A DNA stretch of 64,000 bases from Maribacter sp. Lineage in GTDB: Bacteria; Bacteroidota; Bacteroidia; Flavobacteriales; Flavobacteriaceae. How positions within the stretch are numbered: the stretch's first letter is position 1; each line of letters starts with the position of its first letter. This document shows, one piece after another, positions 19,868 to 30,128 of this stretch. The position numbers and the translations under genes were made by a program. Below the pieces are notes generated by a model. That model was given only the letters and a program-made list of their open reading frames with translations. It did no database searches and was not told where the DNA came from. The DNA is taken from positions 96,132 to 160,131 of the forward strand of contig JAHENB010000003.1 in the NCBI GenBank assembly GCA_024643345.1, in the 5' to 3' direction.

Positions 19868-20884
19868 CTACCCCCTGATCTTGCGTTCCCAATCCCAGGC
19901 CGACTTCATAGCTTGATCCAATGTAAACTGGGCCTTCCAACCCAAGACCTTGTTCGCTTTTGTGGTATCGGCATAAGCACTTACAATGTCCCCGGGGCGG
20001 CGGTCTACGATTTTGTAGTTTAATTTTAACCCGGATACCCGCTCAAAACTTTTAATGACTTCTAGGACCGAACTCCCCTTCCCAGTACCCACATTGTAGA
20101 ACTCGTAATTATTACTGTTTTTTGCATCCAGAAGACGTTTTAAGGCAACGACATGGGCCTTGGCCAAATCGACTACATGGATATAGTCGCGTATACAAGT
20201 ACCGTCCGCTGTGGGGTAATCATCGCCAAAAACCGATAATTGTTCTCGGATCCCCATTGCGGTCTGGGTGATGAAAGGCACCAGATTTTGAGGGATTCCG
20301 ATGGGCAATTCGCCTATTTCTGCACTAGGGTGGGCCCCCATGGGATTGAAATAACGAAGCGCTATAGCATTGAGTCCCGGAGTTACCTTGCAGGTATCCG
20401 ATATGATCTCTTCCCCGATCTGTTTGGTATTGCCATAGGGCGACTCTGCCGGTTTCACAGGGGCATCTTCGGTTATGGGCATTTTATCGGCCTGGCCATA
20501 AACGGTACAGGAGGAACTGAAGATAAAACTCGACCGGGGTTTTTTGGAAAGTTCCTGTAAGAGATACACCAAAGTGGCGATGTTATTTTCATAATACAGC
20601 AACGGATTGGTCACGCTTTCCCCCACTGCCTTGGAGGCCGCAAAATGGATAACCCCTTCTATTTCGGCATGTCTTTTGAAGAAATCTTGTACTTTCAACT
20701 TATCCCTGAGGTCCATTTTTTCAAAAATAGGGGCCTTCCGTGTAATCGAGGCAATACCCTTCAACACCTCTTCAGACGAATTGGAACAATCATCGACGAT
20801 TACCACTTCAAAGCCCTGCTCCTGAAGTTCTACTACGGTATGGGAACCAATAAATCCAAGGCCTCCGGTTACAAGTATTTTCAT
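19868..20884 (-). CDS. galE: UDP-glucose 4-epimerase
   Basis: VTGGLGFIGSHTV NAD-binding motif, SPYGNTKQIGEE (YxxxK), YFNPMGAHPS. Confidence 0.95.
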   Translation of the reverse strand: MKILVTGGLGFIGSHTVVELQEQGFEVVIVDDCSNSSEEVLKGIASITRKAPIFEKMDLRDKLKVQDFFKRHAEIEGVIHFAASKAVGESVTNPLLYYENNIATLVYLLQELSKKPRSSFIFSSSCTVYGQADKMPITEDAPVKPAESPYGNTKQIGEEIISDTCKVTPGLNAIALRYFNPMGAHPSAEIGELPIGIPQNLVPFITQTAMGIREQLSVFGDDYPTADGTCIRDYIHVVDLAKAHVVALKRLLDAKNSNNYEFYNVGTGKGSSVLEVIKSFERVSGLKLNYKIVDRRPGDIVSAYADTTKANKVLGWKAQFTLDQAMKSAWDWERKIRG

Positions 20885-20926
20885 AATAAATAAAGGTTAG
20901 GCGCCAAAACTAATGATAACCAACGG

Positions 20927-22081
20927 TTATCCGTTTACAAAACCGATGATAGAATCGGTAATATGGGCAATCTGTTCGTCATCGAGCTCGGTATGCATGG
21001 GCAGCGAAATTACTTCCCGTACCAAGCGATTGGTCACCGGAAAATCGCTTTCCGCATAGCGGTCATCTGTATACGCTTTTTGTTGGTGCAAGGGAATGGG
21101 ATAATAAACCCCACATGGGATTCCCTTTTCATTAAGATATTTCACAAGGGCGTCGCGTTTGCCATTGGTTATTTTAAGGGTGTATTGATGGAATACATGA
21201 CAGTCACAACTGGCACAAATGCCCTCACAGCCATTCACCGTTTTGGGCACCACGATATGTGCCTGATTGGCGAAGGCCCTTGAATATTTTCGCGCCGCTT
21301 CCCTTCTGCGATTTCCATATTCATCGAGTTTTGGCAACTTGGCGCGCAACACGGCCGCTTGTATCGAATCCAATCTTGAATTGACCCCTACCACATCATG
21401 ATGGTATCGCTCGTACATACCATGGTTGACAATGCCCCGTATCATATGGGCCAAATCATCATCATTCGTAAAGATTGCCCCCCCATCGCCATAGGCGCCC
21501 AAATTCTTCGATGGAAAAAAAGAGGTAGCGGCCACATGCCCCATGGTACCCGCTTTTTGTTTTTTGCCGTCGTCAAAAGTGTAGTTGGCCCCGATCGCCT
21601 GGGCATTGTCTTCAATCACATATAAATCATGTTTTGCCGCCAAATCCAAGAGGGTATCCATATCGGCGCACTGTCCGAAAAGATGAACCGGGACAATGGC
21701 CCTTGTTCTTGGGGTAATGGCACGTTCAACCGCTTTCACATTGATATTGAAGGTGTCGGGATCTACATCAACCAAAACGGGGGTCAACTGTAGCAGGGCA
21801 ATCACCTCAACAGTGGCGGCAAAGGTAAAATCGGCGGTGATGACCTCATCACCGGGCCGAAGCCCCAAGCCCATCATCGCAATTTGAAGTGCATCGGTAC
21901 CGTTGGCGCAGGGAATAACATGTTTCACCCCAAGGTAGGTTTCCAGCTCTTTTTGAAATGCATGTACCTCCGGGCCATTTATAAATGCGGAGGTTTCCAT
22001 AATATTGGCGATGGAAGCATCGATTTGTTGCTTGATGCCTTTGTATTGGCCACTAAGGTCGACCATTTGGATTTTCCTCAT
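20927..22081 (-). CDS. DegT/DnrJ/EryC1/StrS family aminotransferase
   Basis: PCANGTDALQIAM, VIEDNAQAIGA, TSFFPSKNLGAYGDGGA, CHVFHQYTLKI. Confidence 0.94.
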   Translation of the reverse strand: MRKIQMVDLSGQYKGIKQQIDASIANIMETSAFINGPEVHAFQKELETYLGVKHVIPCANGTDALQIAMMGLGLRPGDEVITADFTFAATVEVIALLQLTPVLVDVDPDTFNINVKAVERAITPRTRAIVPVHLFGQCADMDTLLDLAAKHDLYVIEDNAQAIGANYTFDDGKKQKAGTMGHVAATSFFPSKNLGAYGDGGAIFTNDDDLAHMIRGIVNHGMYERYHHDVVGVNSRLDSIQAAVLRAKLPKLDEYGNRRREAARKYSRAFANQAHIVVPKTVNGCEGICASCDCHVFHQYTLKITNGKRDALVKYLNEKGIPCGVYYPIPLHQQKAYTDDRYAESDFPVTNRLVREVISLPMHTELDDEQIAHITDSIIGFVNG

Positions 22082-22173
22082 GAAAAGATTTTAATTCTGT
22101 TGGCACAAAAATACGAAACCACAGAGAATGAATCTGTCGAAAGAAGCGTATTTTAGCCGCAAATAATGCCAAA

Positions 22174-23409
22174 GTGTATTACCTCTACAACCTGATCGTT
22201 CAAATTTTCTGGTTTTATCTAAAGATCGTGGCGCTTTTCCACCCTAAAATCAAGCTTTTTGTTGAAGGCAGGAAAGACGCTTTTGGTCATTTGGAACGTT
22301 CGGTCGCAAGCTCGGATCGTATTTTTTGGATCCATGTGGCCTCTTTGGGCGAATTCGAACAGGGACTCCCGATCATTGAAAAATTGAGGCAGGAATATCC
22401 GACCCATAAAATCCTGGTCACTTTTTTTTCGCCGTCAGGTTACGAAATCAAGAAGAATTCACAAGTTGCCGACGTCATTGCCTATTTACCAATGGACAGT
22501 GCGAATAATGTGGTCCGATTCCTTAAAATAGTGCATCCCGAATTGGCTATTTTCGTCAAATATGAAATATGGCCCAATTACCTAAGGCACCTAAAGGATA
22601 AAAAAATTCCGACGCTCCTTGTTTCCGCACTGTTCAAAAAACGGCAGGTTTATTTTAAAAGTTATGGCGGTTTTATGCGCAAGGCCTTAACTGCCTTCCA
22701 CCATATTTTTGTCCAGGATACCGCTTCGGAGCATTTATTGAAAACTATTGGAATTAAAAACATATCGGTCAGCGGTGATACCCGCCTTGATAGGGTTTCC
22801 GAAATTTTGGAAAGGGACAATACCCTTGACTTCATGGTTAAATTCAAACAAAATAGGCTGTGCATGGTCGCAGGAAGTACGTGGCCGGAAGACGAATCGC
22901 TTTTGATCGACTTTATCAATTCGTCTCAAAAAAACTTAAAATTCGTTTTGGCGCCCCATACCCTGAATAGCGAAAAAATTCTTGGCCTGGCCGGCGCGTT
23001 CACCAAAAAAACGATGCTCTATACCAACCTGGATTTGGCCACCATTAGCGACTGTGAGGTTTTGATCATCAATCATATCGGTCTTTTGACCAAAATCTAC
23101 AGCTATGCCGACATCGCTTATGTCGGCGGAGGTTTCGCAACCGGACTTCACAACACCTTGGAGCCAGCGGTCTTCGGAATTCCCGTGATTATCGGACCCC
23201 GTTTTAAGGGGTTTAAGGAAGCGGAAGATTTGGTGGGCCAAAAAGGCATTCTCACCGTAAGCGATCGATGGAGCTTCGGGGAATTGATTAAAAAAATGCT
23301 CGATAATCCCGATTTCCGTCGCAAGACCGGTGCGGTGAACGCAGCATATATTGCCAAAAACAAGGGAGCAAGCGTCCAAATTATGAATCACATCCGTAAA
23401 TTATTATGA
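22174..23409 (+). CDS. waaA: 3-deoxy-D-manno-octulosonic acid transferase
   Basis: IWIHVASLGEFEQG-like block, VAGSTWPEDE, YVGGGFATGLHNTLEPAVFGIPVIIGP; GTG start. Confidence 0.93.
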   Translation: MYYLYNLIVQIFWFYLKIVALFHPKIKLFVEGRKDAFGHLERSVASSDRIFWIHVASLGEFEQGLPIIEKLRQEYPTHKILVTFFSPSGYEIKKNSQVADVIAYLPMDSANNVVRFLKIVHPELAIFVKYEIWPNYLRHLKDKKIPTLLVSALFKKRQVYFKSYGGFMRKALTAFHHIFVQDTASEHLLKTIGIKNISVSGDTRLDRVSEILERDNTLDFMVKFKQNRLCMVAGSTWPEDESLLIDFINSSQKNLKFVLAPHTLNSEKILGLAGAFTKKTMLYTNLDLATISDCEVLIINHIGLLTKIYSYADIAYVGGGFATGLHNTLEPAVFGIPVIIGPRFKGFKEAEDLVGQKGILTVSDRWSFGELIKKMLDNPDFRRKTGAVNAAYIAKNKGASVQIMNHIRKLL

Positions 23410-23428
23410 TTCACTCTTTTTTTGATCC

Positions 23429-23650
23429 ATGCGTTTACCCCATATTGCCTTGTTTGTTATGCTGCTGACTTGCTTATCTTGCAATCCTTTTGCACAGAAC
23501 GGTCATGATTCGAATGCAAACGACAATCGTAATGCCCCATTGGATGACATAGAACTGCAACGTCTGAAGTCCAATGATTCCATGATAAAAAAACTGCAGA
23601 AAAAAAGAAAAGCCCAGGCTTCGGATACCTTAAAACCCAAGTCGGCCTAG
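23429..23650 (+). CDS. Small putative lipoprotein
   Basis: Signal peptide with lipobox-like LTCLSC, then a charged tail. Confidence 0.6.
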   Translation: MRLPHIALFVMLLTCLSCNPFAQNGHDSNANDNRNAPLDDIELQRLKSNDSMIKKLQKKRKAQASDTLKPKSA

Positions 23651-23764
23651 GCACTGCCCAAAAGGTAAATAAAGCCCATTGTCTTCCTTCATGGTCAAAA
23701 GGATGCCCAAGGACATTGGTACCTTAATTTTTATTAGATTTACCAAAACCAACAACCCACGACC

Positions 23765-25087
23765 ATGAATTCCAAAATTTTAAGAATATCAATGATTGCC
23801 GCACTGGCCGGCTTTTTGTTCGGCTTTGACACCGTTGTTATTTCCGGGGCCGAGAAAACATTACAATTGCTGTGGAACACCTCCGATGCCTTCCACGGCT
23901 CTGTGGTGATTGGGATGGCGCTTTGGGGAACGGTAATTGGCGCCCTTTTGGGCGGAATACCAACAGATAAGATCGGCAGGAAAAATACCCTGATCTGGAT
24001 AGGCATCCTATATTCTGTATCAGCTATAGGTTCGGCCTTTGCGAATGACCCTATCACCTTTGCCATTGCCAGATTTATAGGCGGCCTTGGCGTTGGGGCA
24101 TCGACCGTGGCCGCACCCGCCTATATTTCGGAAATAGCGCCTGCCAAAAATCGAGGGAGATTGGTTGGGCTTTACCAGTTTATGTTGGTCTTCGGAATTT
24201 TGATGGCTTTCATCAGTAATTATGCCTTGAGCGACGTCGGTAAGAACGCTTGGAGATGGATGGTTGGCGTGGAGGCTTTTCCCGCCATCATCTATACCCT
24301 TTTTGTGATGACGGTGCCCAAAAGCCCAAGATGGCTTTTGACCAAGCATCGAACTGCAGAGGCGAAGGCCATACTCGCTACCCTGAACCCCGAATTGACC
24401 ATTGAAGGGCTTCAGGCCGATATGGATGAGGGAATGGACGACAACAGTTCCAGTGAAAATATCTTCATCAAAAAATATAGGTTCCCTTTAATGCTGGCTT
24501 TTTTTATCGCTTTTTTCAATCAATTTTCAGGCATTAACGCCTTTCTTTATTACGCCCCGCGCATTTTTGAGGCCGCGGGTCTCGGCGAGAGCACAGCGCT
24601 GCTAAGCAGTATTGGTATCGGCATTACCAATTTGGTTTTTACCATAGTAGGCATTTTCCTTATCGACAAGTTGGGAAGGAAGCAATTGATGTATATGGGA
24701 TCTGTGGGCTATATCATTTCCCTGTCCCTTGTGGCCGCGGCCTTTATTTTGGGATGGCAGGGCATGGCCGTACCCATATTCCTCTTTTTGTTCATCGCTT
24801 CCCATGCCATCGGCCAGGGCGCTGTAATCTGGGTATTCATTTCTGAGGTTTTCCCCAATCATTTGCGTGGGGCGGGCCAGTCTTTTGGCAGCTCTACCCA
24901 TTGGGTACTGGCCGCGATCATCCCTTCTTTGGTGCCCTTTTTGTTCGGAACCATTGGCCCGGGACCGGTCTTTGCCTTTTTCGCGTTCATGATGGTTTTA
25001 CAGTTGTTGTTCGTATATTTCATAATGCCGGAGACCAAGGGAATCAGCCTAGAACAACTGAGCCAAAAGCTCAGCGGAAAAAAATAG
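23765..25087 (+). CDS. Sugar porter family MFS transporter
   Basis: GFDTVVISGA, DKIGRKNTL, FNQFSGINAFLYYAPRIFE, PETKGISLEQL. Confidence 0.94.
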   Translation: MNSKILRISMIAALAGFLFGFDTVVISGAEKTLQLLWNTSDAFHGSVVIGMALWGTVIGALLGGIPTDKIGRKNTLIWIGILYSVSAIGSAFANDPITFAIARFIGGLGVGASTVAAPAYISEIAPAKNRGRLVGLYQFMLVFGILMAFISNYALSDVGKNAWRWMVGVEAFPAIIYTLFVMTVPKSPRWLLTKHRTAEAKAILATLNPELTIEGLQADMDEGMDDNSSSENIFIKKYRFPLMLAFFIAFFNQFSGINAFLYYAPRIFEAAGLGESTALLSSIGIGITNLVFTIVGIFLIDKLGRKQLMYMGSVGYIISLSLVAAAFILGWQGMAVPIFLFLFIASHAIGQGAVIWVFISEVFPNHLRGAGQSFGSSTHWVLAAIIPSLVPFLFGTIGPGPVFAFFAFMMVLQLLFVYFIMPETKGISLEQLSQKLSGKK

Positions 25088-25238
25088 CAGCCCTTCTTTA
25101 TTGAGCATCAGCATTTTAACGATGTTACGGGTTATTCAACGGAAGAATATACGATTCGAAGGGCCATTGGTCGAAATAATTGACTAAAATCTCAAATTGA
25201 AGCCAGAATTTCCTTAATTTACAGGAAATAACACTAAA

Positions 25239-25367
25239 ATGGAACAGGAAATTACTTTTGGTGAAAGAGTACTGAATGGTTTCCTAAGTTTAATGGTAGT
25301 GGTACTTGTCGGGATTTTGCTCTCGGTCGTGCTCTGTCTTATACTTTGGGCCTTCGGATTCTTTTAA
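25239..25367 (+). CDS. Putative 42-aa single-TM small protein (not in the ORF track)
   Basis: ATG GAA CAG ... TTT TAA translates to MEQEITFGERVLNGFLSLMVVVLVGILLSVVLCLILWAFGFF. Confidence 0.5.
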   Translation: MEQEITFGERVLNGFLSLMVVVLVGILLSVVLCLILWAFGFF

Positions 25368-25446
25368 TCCAAAATCTTGGTTCCCCACAAAAATCTTATG
25401 CCCCTATTTATTGTTTTAATTTAAGTTTGGTTTAGACGATTGCCAT

Positions 25447-25478
25447 AAAAGCCCTTCTCTCCGGAAGGGCTTTTTTTT
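25447..25478 (+). terminator. Rho-independent terminator
   Basis: aagcccttc-tctcc-ggaagggctt followed by a T-tract. Confidence 0.85.
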
Positions 25479-25760
25479 GTATGCCATCCGATTGATTCCT
25501 TTGCCCATCAAGCCTTAATAAAGTGTTGGTTGACGCCGCTGTCTTGCCTGACATGTAATTGATTCAGCGCTAATGGGTTCAGAAGCCGATATTTTAATCG
25601 GGTTTTCCTTTCGAATAGACAACTTCGCCTGAATGAAATATTTCTTGTTTCCTTGATTTTAAACATAAAATACATCGGCTCAAAGAACCTTATGCAGATG
25701 GGGAAAGCCGTCTTGGTTAAAAAGTCGGACTTTTGTTAATACCATAGAAAATAAAACTCC

Positions 25761-25795
25761 TTTGAACCAGATAAATAGGAATTATGTAAATTTAC
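25761..25795 (+). promoter_or_regulatory. Candidate promoter with overlapping palindrome, upstream of the metal efflux locus
   Basis: TTTG (25761-25764), 22-nt spacer, TAAATTTA inside the perfect palindrome GTAAATTTAC (25786-25795). Confidence 0.4.
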
Positions 25796-25802
25796 CATGT
25801 AA

Positions 25803-26225
25803 ATGAAAAAAGGTTTACATAAAATAATATGCCTTTTTATGGCACTTTTGGTGCTGTTCTCCACAATGTCGTTCACCGTGGAGATGCATTATTGTGGCAA
25901 CAAATTGGTTGATTTCAGTCTGTTCAATAATTTGGATCGCTGTAAAACGATGCCGGAAAAGACCGAATCTGATGCGATGTGCCCTTCAATGAAAATGGCA
26001 ATGGAGTGCTGTAAAGATGTGCAAATCGCCCAATTGGGGCAACACGAGTTAAAAATATCTTTTGACCAAATCACTTTTGATCCCCTTTTATTCATCGCTT
26101 CTTTTTTTAACGCTTATAAAAACCTGTTAGAAGGGCATGACCAAAACATCGTTCCCTTTAATGATTATTCGCCTCCACCACTGATACGGGACATCCATAT
26201 CCTTGATCAATCCTTCCTGATTTGA
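25803..26225 (+). CDS. HYC_CC_PP family protein
   Basis: Signal peptide; MHYCG, MECCKD and SPPPLIRDIHILDQSFLI match the eponymous HYC, CC and PP motifs. Confidence 0.85.
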   Translation: MKKGLHKIICLFMALLVLFSTMSFTVEMHYCGNKLVDFSLFNNLDRCKTMPEKTESDAMCPSMKMAMECCKDVQIAQLGQHELKISFDQITFDPLLFIASFFNAYKNLLEGHDQNIVPFNDYSPPPLIRDIHILDQSFLI

Positions 26226-26339
26226 TTTTCAAACATTAGCAAATTAAGGCCTTAGGCAATCGCCACCTTTTGGGCCAAACCTGTTGTTCGTGTGGGTACT
26301 ACTTCCGCACGGTTTCTAATTGTTTAACAATCAAGTCCT

Positions 26340-29300
26340 ATGCTGAATAAAAGCATCAAATTTCTTATAGAGAACAAATTGGTAGCGATATTGTTGCTCA
26401 TACTTTTTGTGGGATGGGGTACGGTCAATGCTCCTTTTAAATGGGATACGGGCTTTTTACCGAGCGACCCTGTTGCGGTCGATGCCATCCCCGATATTGG
26501 GGAAAACCAGCAAATTGTTTTTACGAAATGGCCGGGCAGATCGCCGCAAGATATCGAGAATCAGATTTCCTATCCGTTGACCACTTCTTTATTGGGGATT
26601 CCAGGGGTAAGAACGATACGCAGTTCCTCAATGTTCGGTTTCTCGAGCATTTATATCATTTTTGAAGAAGATATTGAATTTTATTGGAGTCGTAGCAGAA
26701 TCCTCGAAAAGCTGAATTCGCTGCCGAGCAACCTACTTCCGGAAGGCGTAAACCCCGCTTTGGGACCCGATGCAACAGGTTTGGGCCAAATATTCTGGTA
26801 CACCTTGGAAGGTAGGGACGTACAAGGAAATGTTACGGGTGGCTGGGATTTACAGGAACTGCGCAGCATCCAGGATTACTATGTAAAATATGCTCTGTCC
26901 GCAGCTAGCGGAGTTTCAGAAGTGGCCTCTATTGGGGGCTATGTTCAGGAATATCAAATCGATGTAGATCCCGAATTAATGAAACAATACAACATCGGAC
27001 TGCATCAAGTGGTGAATGCGGTCAAACAGAGCAACCGGGACATTGGGGCGCAAACCTTGGAAATCAATCAGGCCGAATATCTTGTGCGCGGCCTGGGTTA
27101 TGTGGAGTCTTTGGAGGACATCAAAAATGCAGTTATAACATCGGAAGATTATACTTCCATCCGGGTAAAGGACATAGCCAATGTTTCTCTCGGGCCCGCC
27201 GTCCGCCGTGGCATTCTTGACAAGGAAGGGGCAGAAGTCGTTGGTGGCGTTGTCGTAGCGAGATACGGGGCAAATCCGTTGGAGGTCATCAACAATGTAA
27301 AGGATAAAATAAAGGAACTGAGTTCGGGACTTCCTTCCAAAGAACTAAGCGATGGCAGCACATCGCAATTGACCATTGTTCCATTTTATGACCGTACCGA
27401 ACTGATCCAGGAAACTTTGGGAACGCTCAACGAGGCCCTGACCCTTGAAATTCTCATAACGATTTTGGTCATCGTTATTATGATGTTCAATCTCCGGGCT
27501 TCCATTCTCATTGCAGGACTCTTGCCCGTTGCCGTATTAATGGTGTTTATTGCGATGAAAATGTTTGGGGTCGATGCCAATATCGTGGCCCTATCGGGAA
27601 TTGCGATTGCCATCGGCACGATGGTCGATGTTGGGGTGATATTGGCTGAAAACATGATACGGCATCTCAACGATGAAAAATTGCGCCTTCAGGAAGATGG
27701 AAGCGAATTCACCACGAACGAAATCATCTACAATGCCACGGCCGAAGTATCAGGGGCGATAGTAACGGCGGTAATGACTACTATAATTAGTTTTATACCC
27801 GTTTTCACCATGATAGGTGCGGAGGGAAAACTGTTTCGCCCGCTTGCTTTTACCAAAACAATGGCCCTTAGCGCATCGCTGGTCATTGCCCTTTTCTTGA
27901 TTCCTCCATTTGCTGCTTTTTTGTTCAGAAAAAAAAGAAGCAAGAGCATTGTGGGCTATGCATTCAGCGTGCTACTTATAGTTTTAGGCCTTATCGCGGT
28001 GGTCTATGGCTATTGGTTGGGTCTGGTATTGATGGCCTTCGGCACGATAAGACCCTTAAGAAACGCCGAACTGGCTGGGCGATTATTTAATGGGTTTTCA
28101 CTTTCCGACAGGCAGGCCAACCTATTGAACATTATTATTTCCGCAACTGCAATCGTATTCCTTTTGGCCACCTATTGGCGACCTCTGGGTTTTGACCGAA
28201 GCATCGCAATGAACCTGATTTTCGTCGGAATTATTTGCTTAGGATTGCTAGGCGTATTCTCCCTGTTCAGGATTTACTATTCCAGAATACTTAGATGGGC
28301 CTTACAAAACAGACTATTATTTTTGATGATACCCGCCACCGTTTTGACATTGGGAATTTTAATCATGCGAAATACTGGTAAAGAGTTTATGCCGGCCCTT
28401 AATGAAGGTTCATTCCTTTTGATGCCAACCTCCCTTCCCCATGCTGGGGTAGCCGAAAACAAGCGGGTGTTACAGCAGCTCGATATGGCCGTGGCCACTA
28501 TTCCTGAAATCGAAACGGTGGTCGGCAAATCTGGGCGGACAGAATCCGCACTTGACCCCGCGCCTTTGTCAATGTATGAAAATATGATTCAGTACAAGCC
28601 TGAATACATGCAGAATAATGAAGGAAAACGCACACGCTTTAAAACCAACGAAGATGGTCTCTTCGAATTAAAAGACGGGAATTTCATTTTGAACCCTAAT
28701 ACTTTTCTTAACGAAAACACTTTGAAGTACGATGAAACCGACATTGAAGATTTTTCCGAAGTCCATTATAAAGATTTGATTCCCGATAGCGACGGCGAAT
28801 ATTATCGAAACTGGCGACCTGCAATCCAATCTCCCGATGATATCTGGAACGAAATCGTACGGGTTACACGATTGCCCGGTGTCACATCCGCACCCAAATT
28901 ACAGCCTATTGAAACCCGCTTGGTCATGCTGCAAACGGGGATGCGCGCACCTATGGGCATCAAGGTTAAGGGCCAAGATCTAAGACAAATCGAAGCGTTC
29001 GGAATACAATTGGAGAACATTCTAAAAGAGGCCGACGGGGTGAAGGACGAAGCCGTCTTTGCCGATAGGATCGTTGGTAAACCCTATCTCCTAATCGATA
29101 TTGACAGGGAGGCTTTGGCGAGATATGGCATTGTTATCGATGATGTACAAAGGGTCTTGGAAGTAGCTGTCGGCGGCATAACATTGACCCAGACCGTCGA
29201 AGGCAGGGAACGTTACGGGGTTCGGGTACGCTACCCAAGGGAACTTCGGGAAAATCCTGCCGATATCAAGAATATCTATGTTCCGGCAGCAAAGGGCAGT

Positions 29301-30128
29301 CCCGTTCCTTTGAGCGAACTGGTGAGCATCCGTTATGAAAAAGGCCCACAAGTCATTAAAAGCGAGGATACCTTTTTGGTGGGCTATGTCCTATTTGATA
29401 AACTGGACGGTTACGCAGAAGTCAATGTAGTGGAAAATGCACAAGCCCTTATCCAACAGAAAATAGACCAAGGGGAATTGGCGGTTCCTAAGGGTATCAG
29501 CTATAAATTTACCGGCACTTATGAAAATCAATTGCGAGCCGAAAAAACCCTATCAGTAGTTGTTCCACTGGCATTGCTGATCATCTTTTTGATTCTCTAC
29601 TTTCAGTTTCGGTCGATTTCCACATCGTTCATGGTCTTTACGGGTATCGCCGTCGCCTTTGCTGGTGGTTTTATCATGATTTGGCTCTATGGACAAGAGT
29701 GGTTCCTAAATTTTAACCTGTTCGGCGAAAATCTTCGCGACCTTTTTAACATGAAAACCATCAACCTAAGTGTGGCGGTTTGGGTTGGTTTCATTGCCTT
29801 GTTCGGTATTTCGACAGATGATGGCGTCATCATGGCCACATATCTAACGCAAACATTTAAAAGGGAAACCCCTGGTGACCAAAAAGGCATTCGTTCTGCA
29901 ACCTTGGAAGCGGCCGAAAAACGTATTCGGCCTTGTCTGATGACTACGGTTACGACCATCTTGGCCTTGTTACCGGTGCTCACATCCTCAGGAAAAGGAA
30001 GCGATATTATGATTCCCATGGCGATACCCATTTTTGGGGGCATGATCATCGATATTACATCTTACTTCCTGGTTCCGGTACTTTTTAGCTGGCAAAAAGA
30101 ATTTCAACTTAAAATGGCGAACAAATGA
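26340..30128 (+). CDS. CusA/CzcA family heavy-metal efflux RND transporter
   Basis: FTKWPGRSPQDIENQISYPLT, GIAIAIGTMVDVGVILAEN, GISTDDGVIMATYL; 1262 aa. Confidence 0.96.
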   Translation: MLNKSIKFLIENKLVAILLLILFVGWGTVNAPFKWDTGFLPSDPVAVDAIPDIGENQQIVFTKWPGRSPQDIENQISYPLTTSLLGIPGVRTIRSSSMFGFSSIYIIFEEDIEFYWSRSRILEKLNSLPSNLLPEGVNPALGPDATGLGQIFWYTLEGRDVQGNVTGGWDLQELRSIQDYYVKYALSAASGVSEVASIGGYVQEYQIDVDPELMKQYNIGLHQVVNAVKQSNRDIGAQTLEINQAEYLVRGLGYVESLEDIKNAVITSEDYTSIRVKDIANVSLGPAVRRGILDKEGAEVVGGVVVARYGANPLEVINNVKDKIKELSSGLPSKELSDGSTSQLTIVPFYDRTELIQETLGTLNEALTLEILITILVIVIMMFNLRASILIAGLLPVAVLMVFIAMKMFGVDANIVALSGIAIAIGTMVDVGVILAENMIRHLNDEKLRLQEDGSEFTTNEIIYNATAEVSGAIVTAVMTTIISFIPVFTMIGAEGKLFRPLAFTKTMALSASLVIALFLIPPFAAFLFRKKRSKSIVGYAFSVLLIVLGLIAVVYGYWLGLVLMAFGTIRPLRNAELAGRLFNGFSLSDRQANLLNIIISATAIVFLLATYWRPLGFDRSIAMNLIFVGIICLGLLGVFSLFRIYYSRILRWALQNRLLFLMIPATVLTLGILIMRNTGKEFMPALNEGSFLLMPTSLPHAGVAENKRVLQQLDMAVATIPEIETVVGKSGRTESALDPAPLSMYENMIQYKPEYMQNNEGKRTRFKTNEDGLFELKDGNFILNPNTFLNENTLKYDETDIEDFSEVHYKDLIPDSDGEYYRNWRPAIQSPDDIWNEIVRVTRLPGVTSAPKLQPIETRLVMLQTGMRAPMGIKVKGQDLRQIEAFGIQLENILKEADGVKDEAVFADRIVGKPYLLIDIDREALARYGIVIDDVQRVLEVAVGGITLTQTVEGRERYGVRVRYPRELRENPADIKNIYVPAAKGSPVPLSELVSIRYEKGPQVIKSEDTFLVGYVLFDKLDGYAEVNVVENAQALIQQKIDQGELAVPKGISYKFTGTYENQLRAEKTLSVVVPLALLIIFLILYFQFRSISTSFMVFTGIAVAFAGGFIMIWLYGQEWFLNFNLFGENLRDLFNMKTINLSVAVWVGFIALFGISTDDGVIMATYLTQTFKRETPGDQKGIRSATLEAAEKRIRPCLMTTVTTILALLPVLTSSGKGSDIMIPMAIPIFGGMIIDITSYFLVPVLFSWQKEFQLKMANK

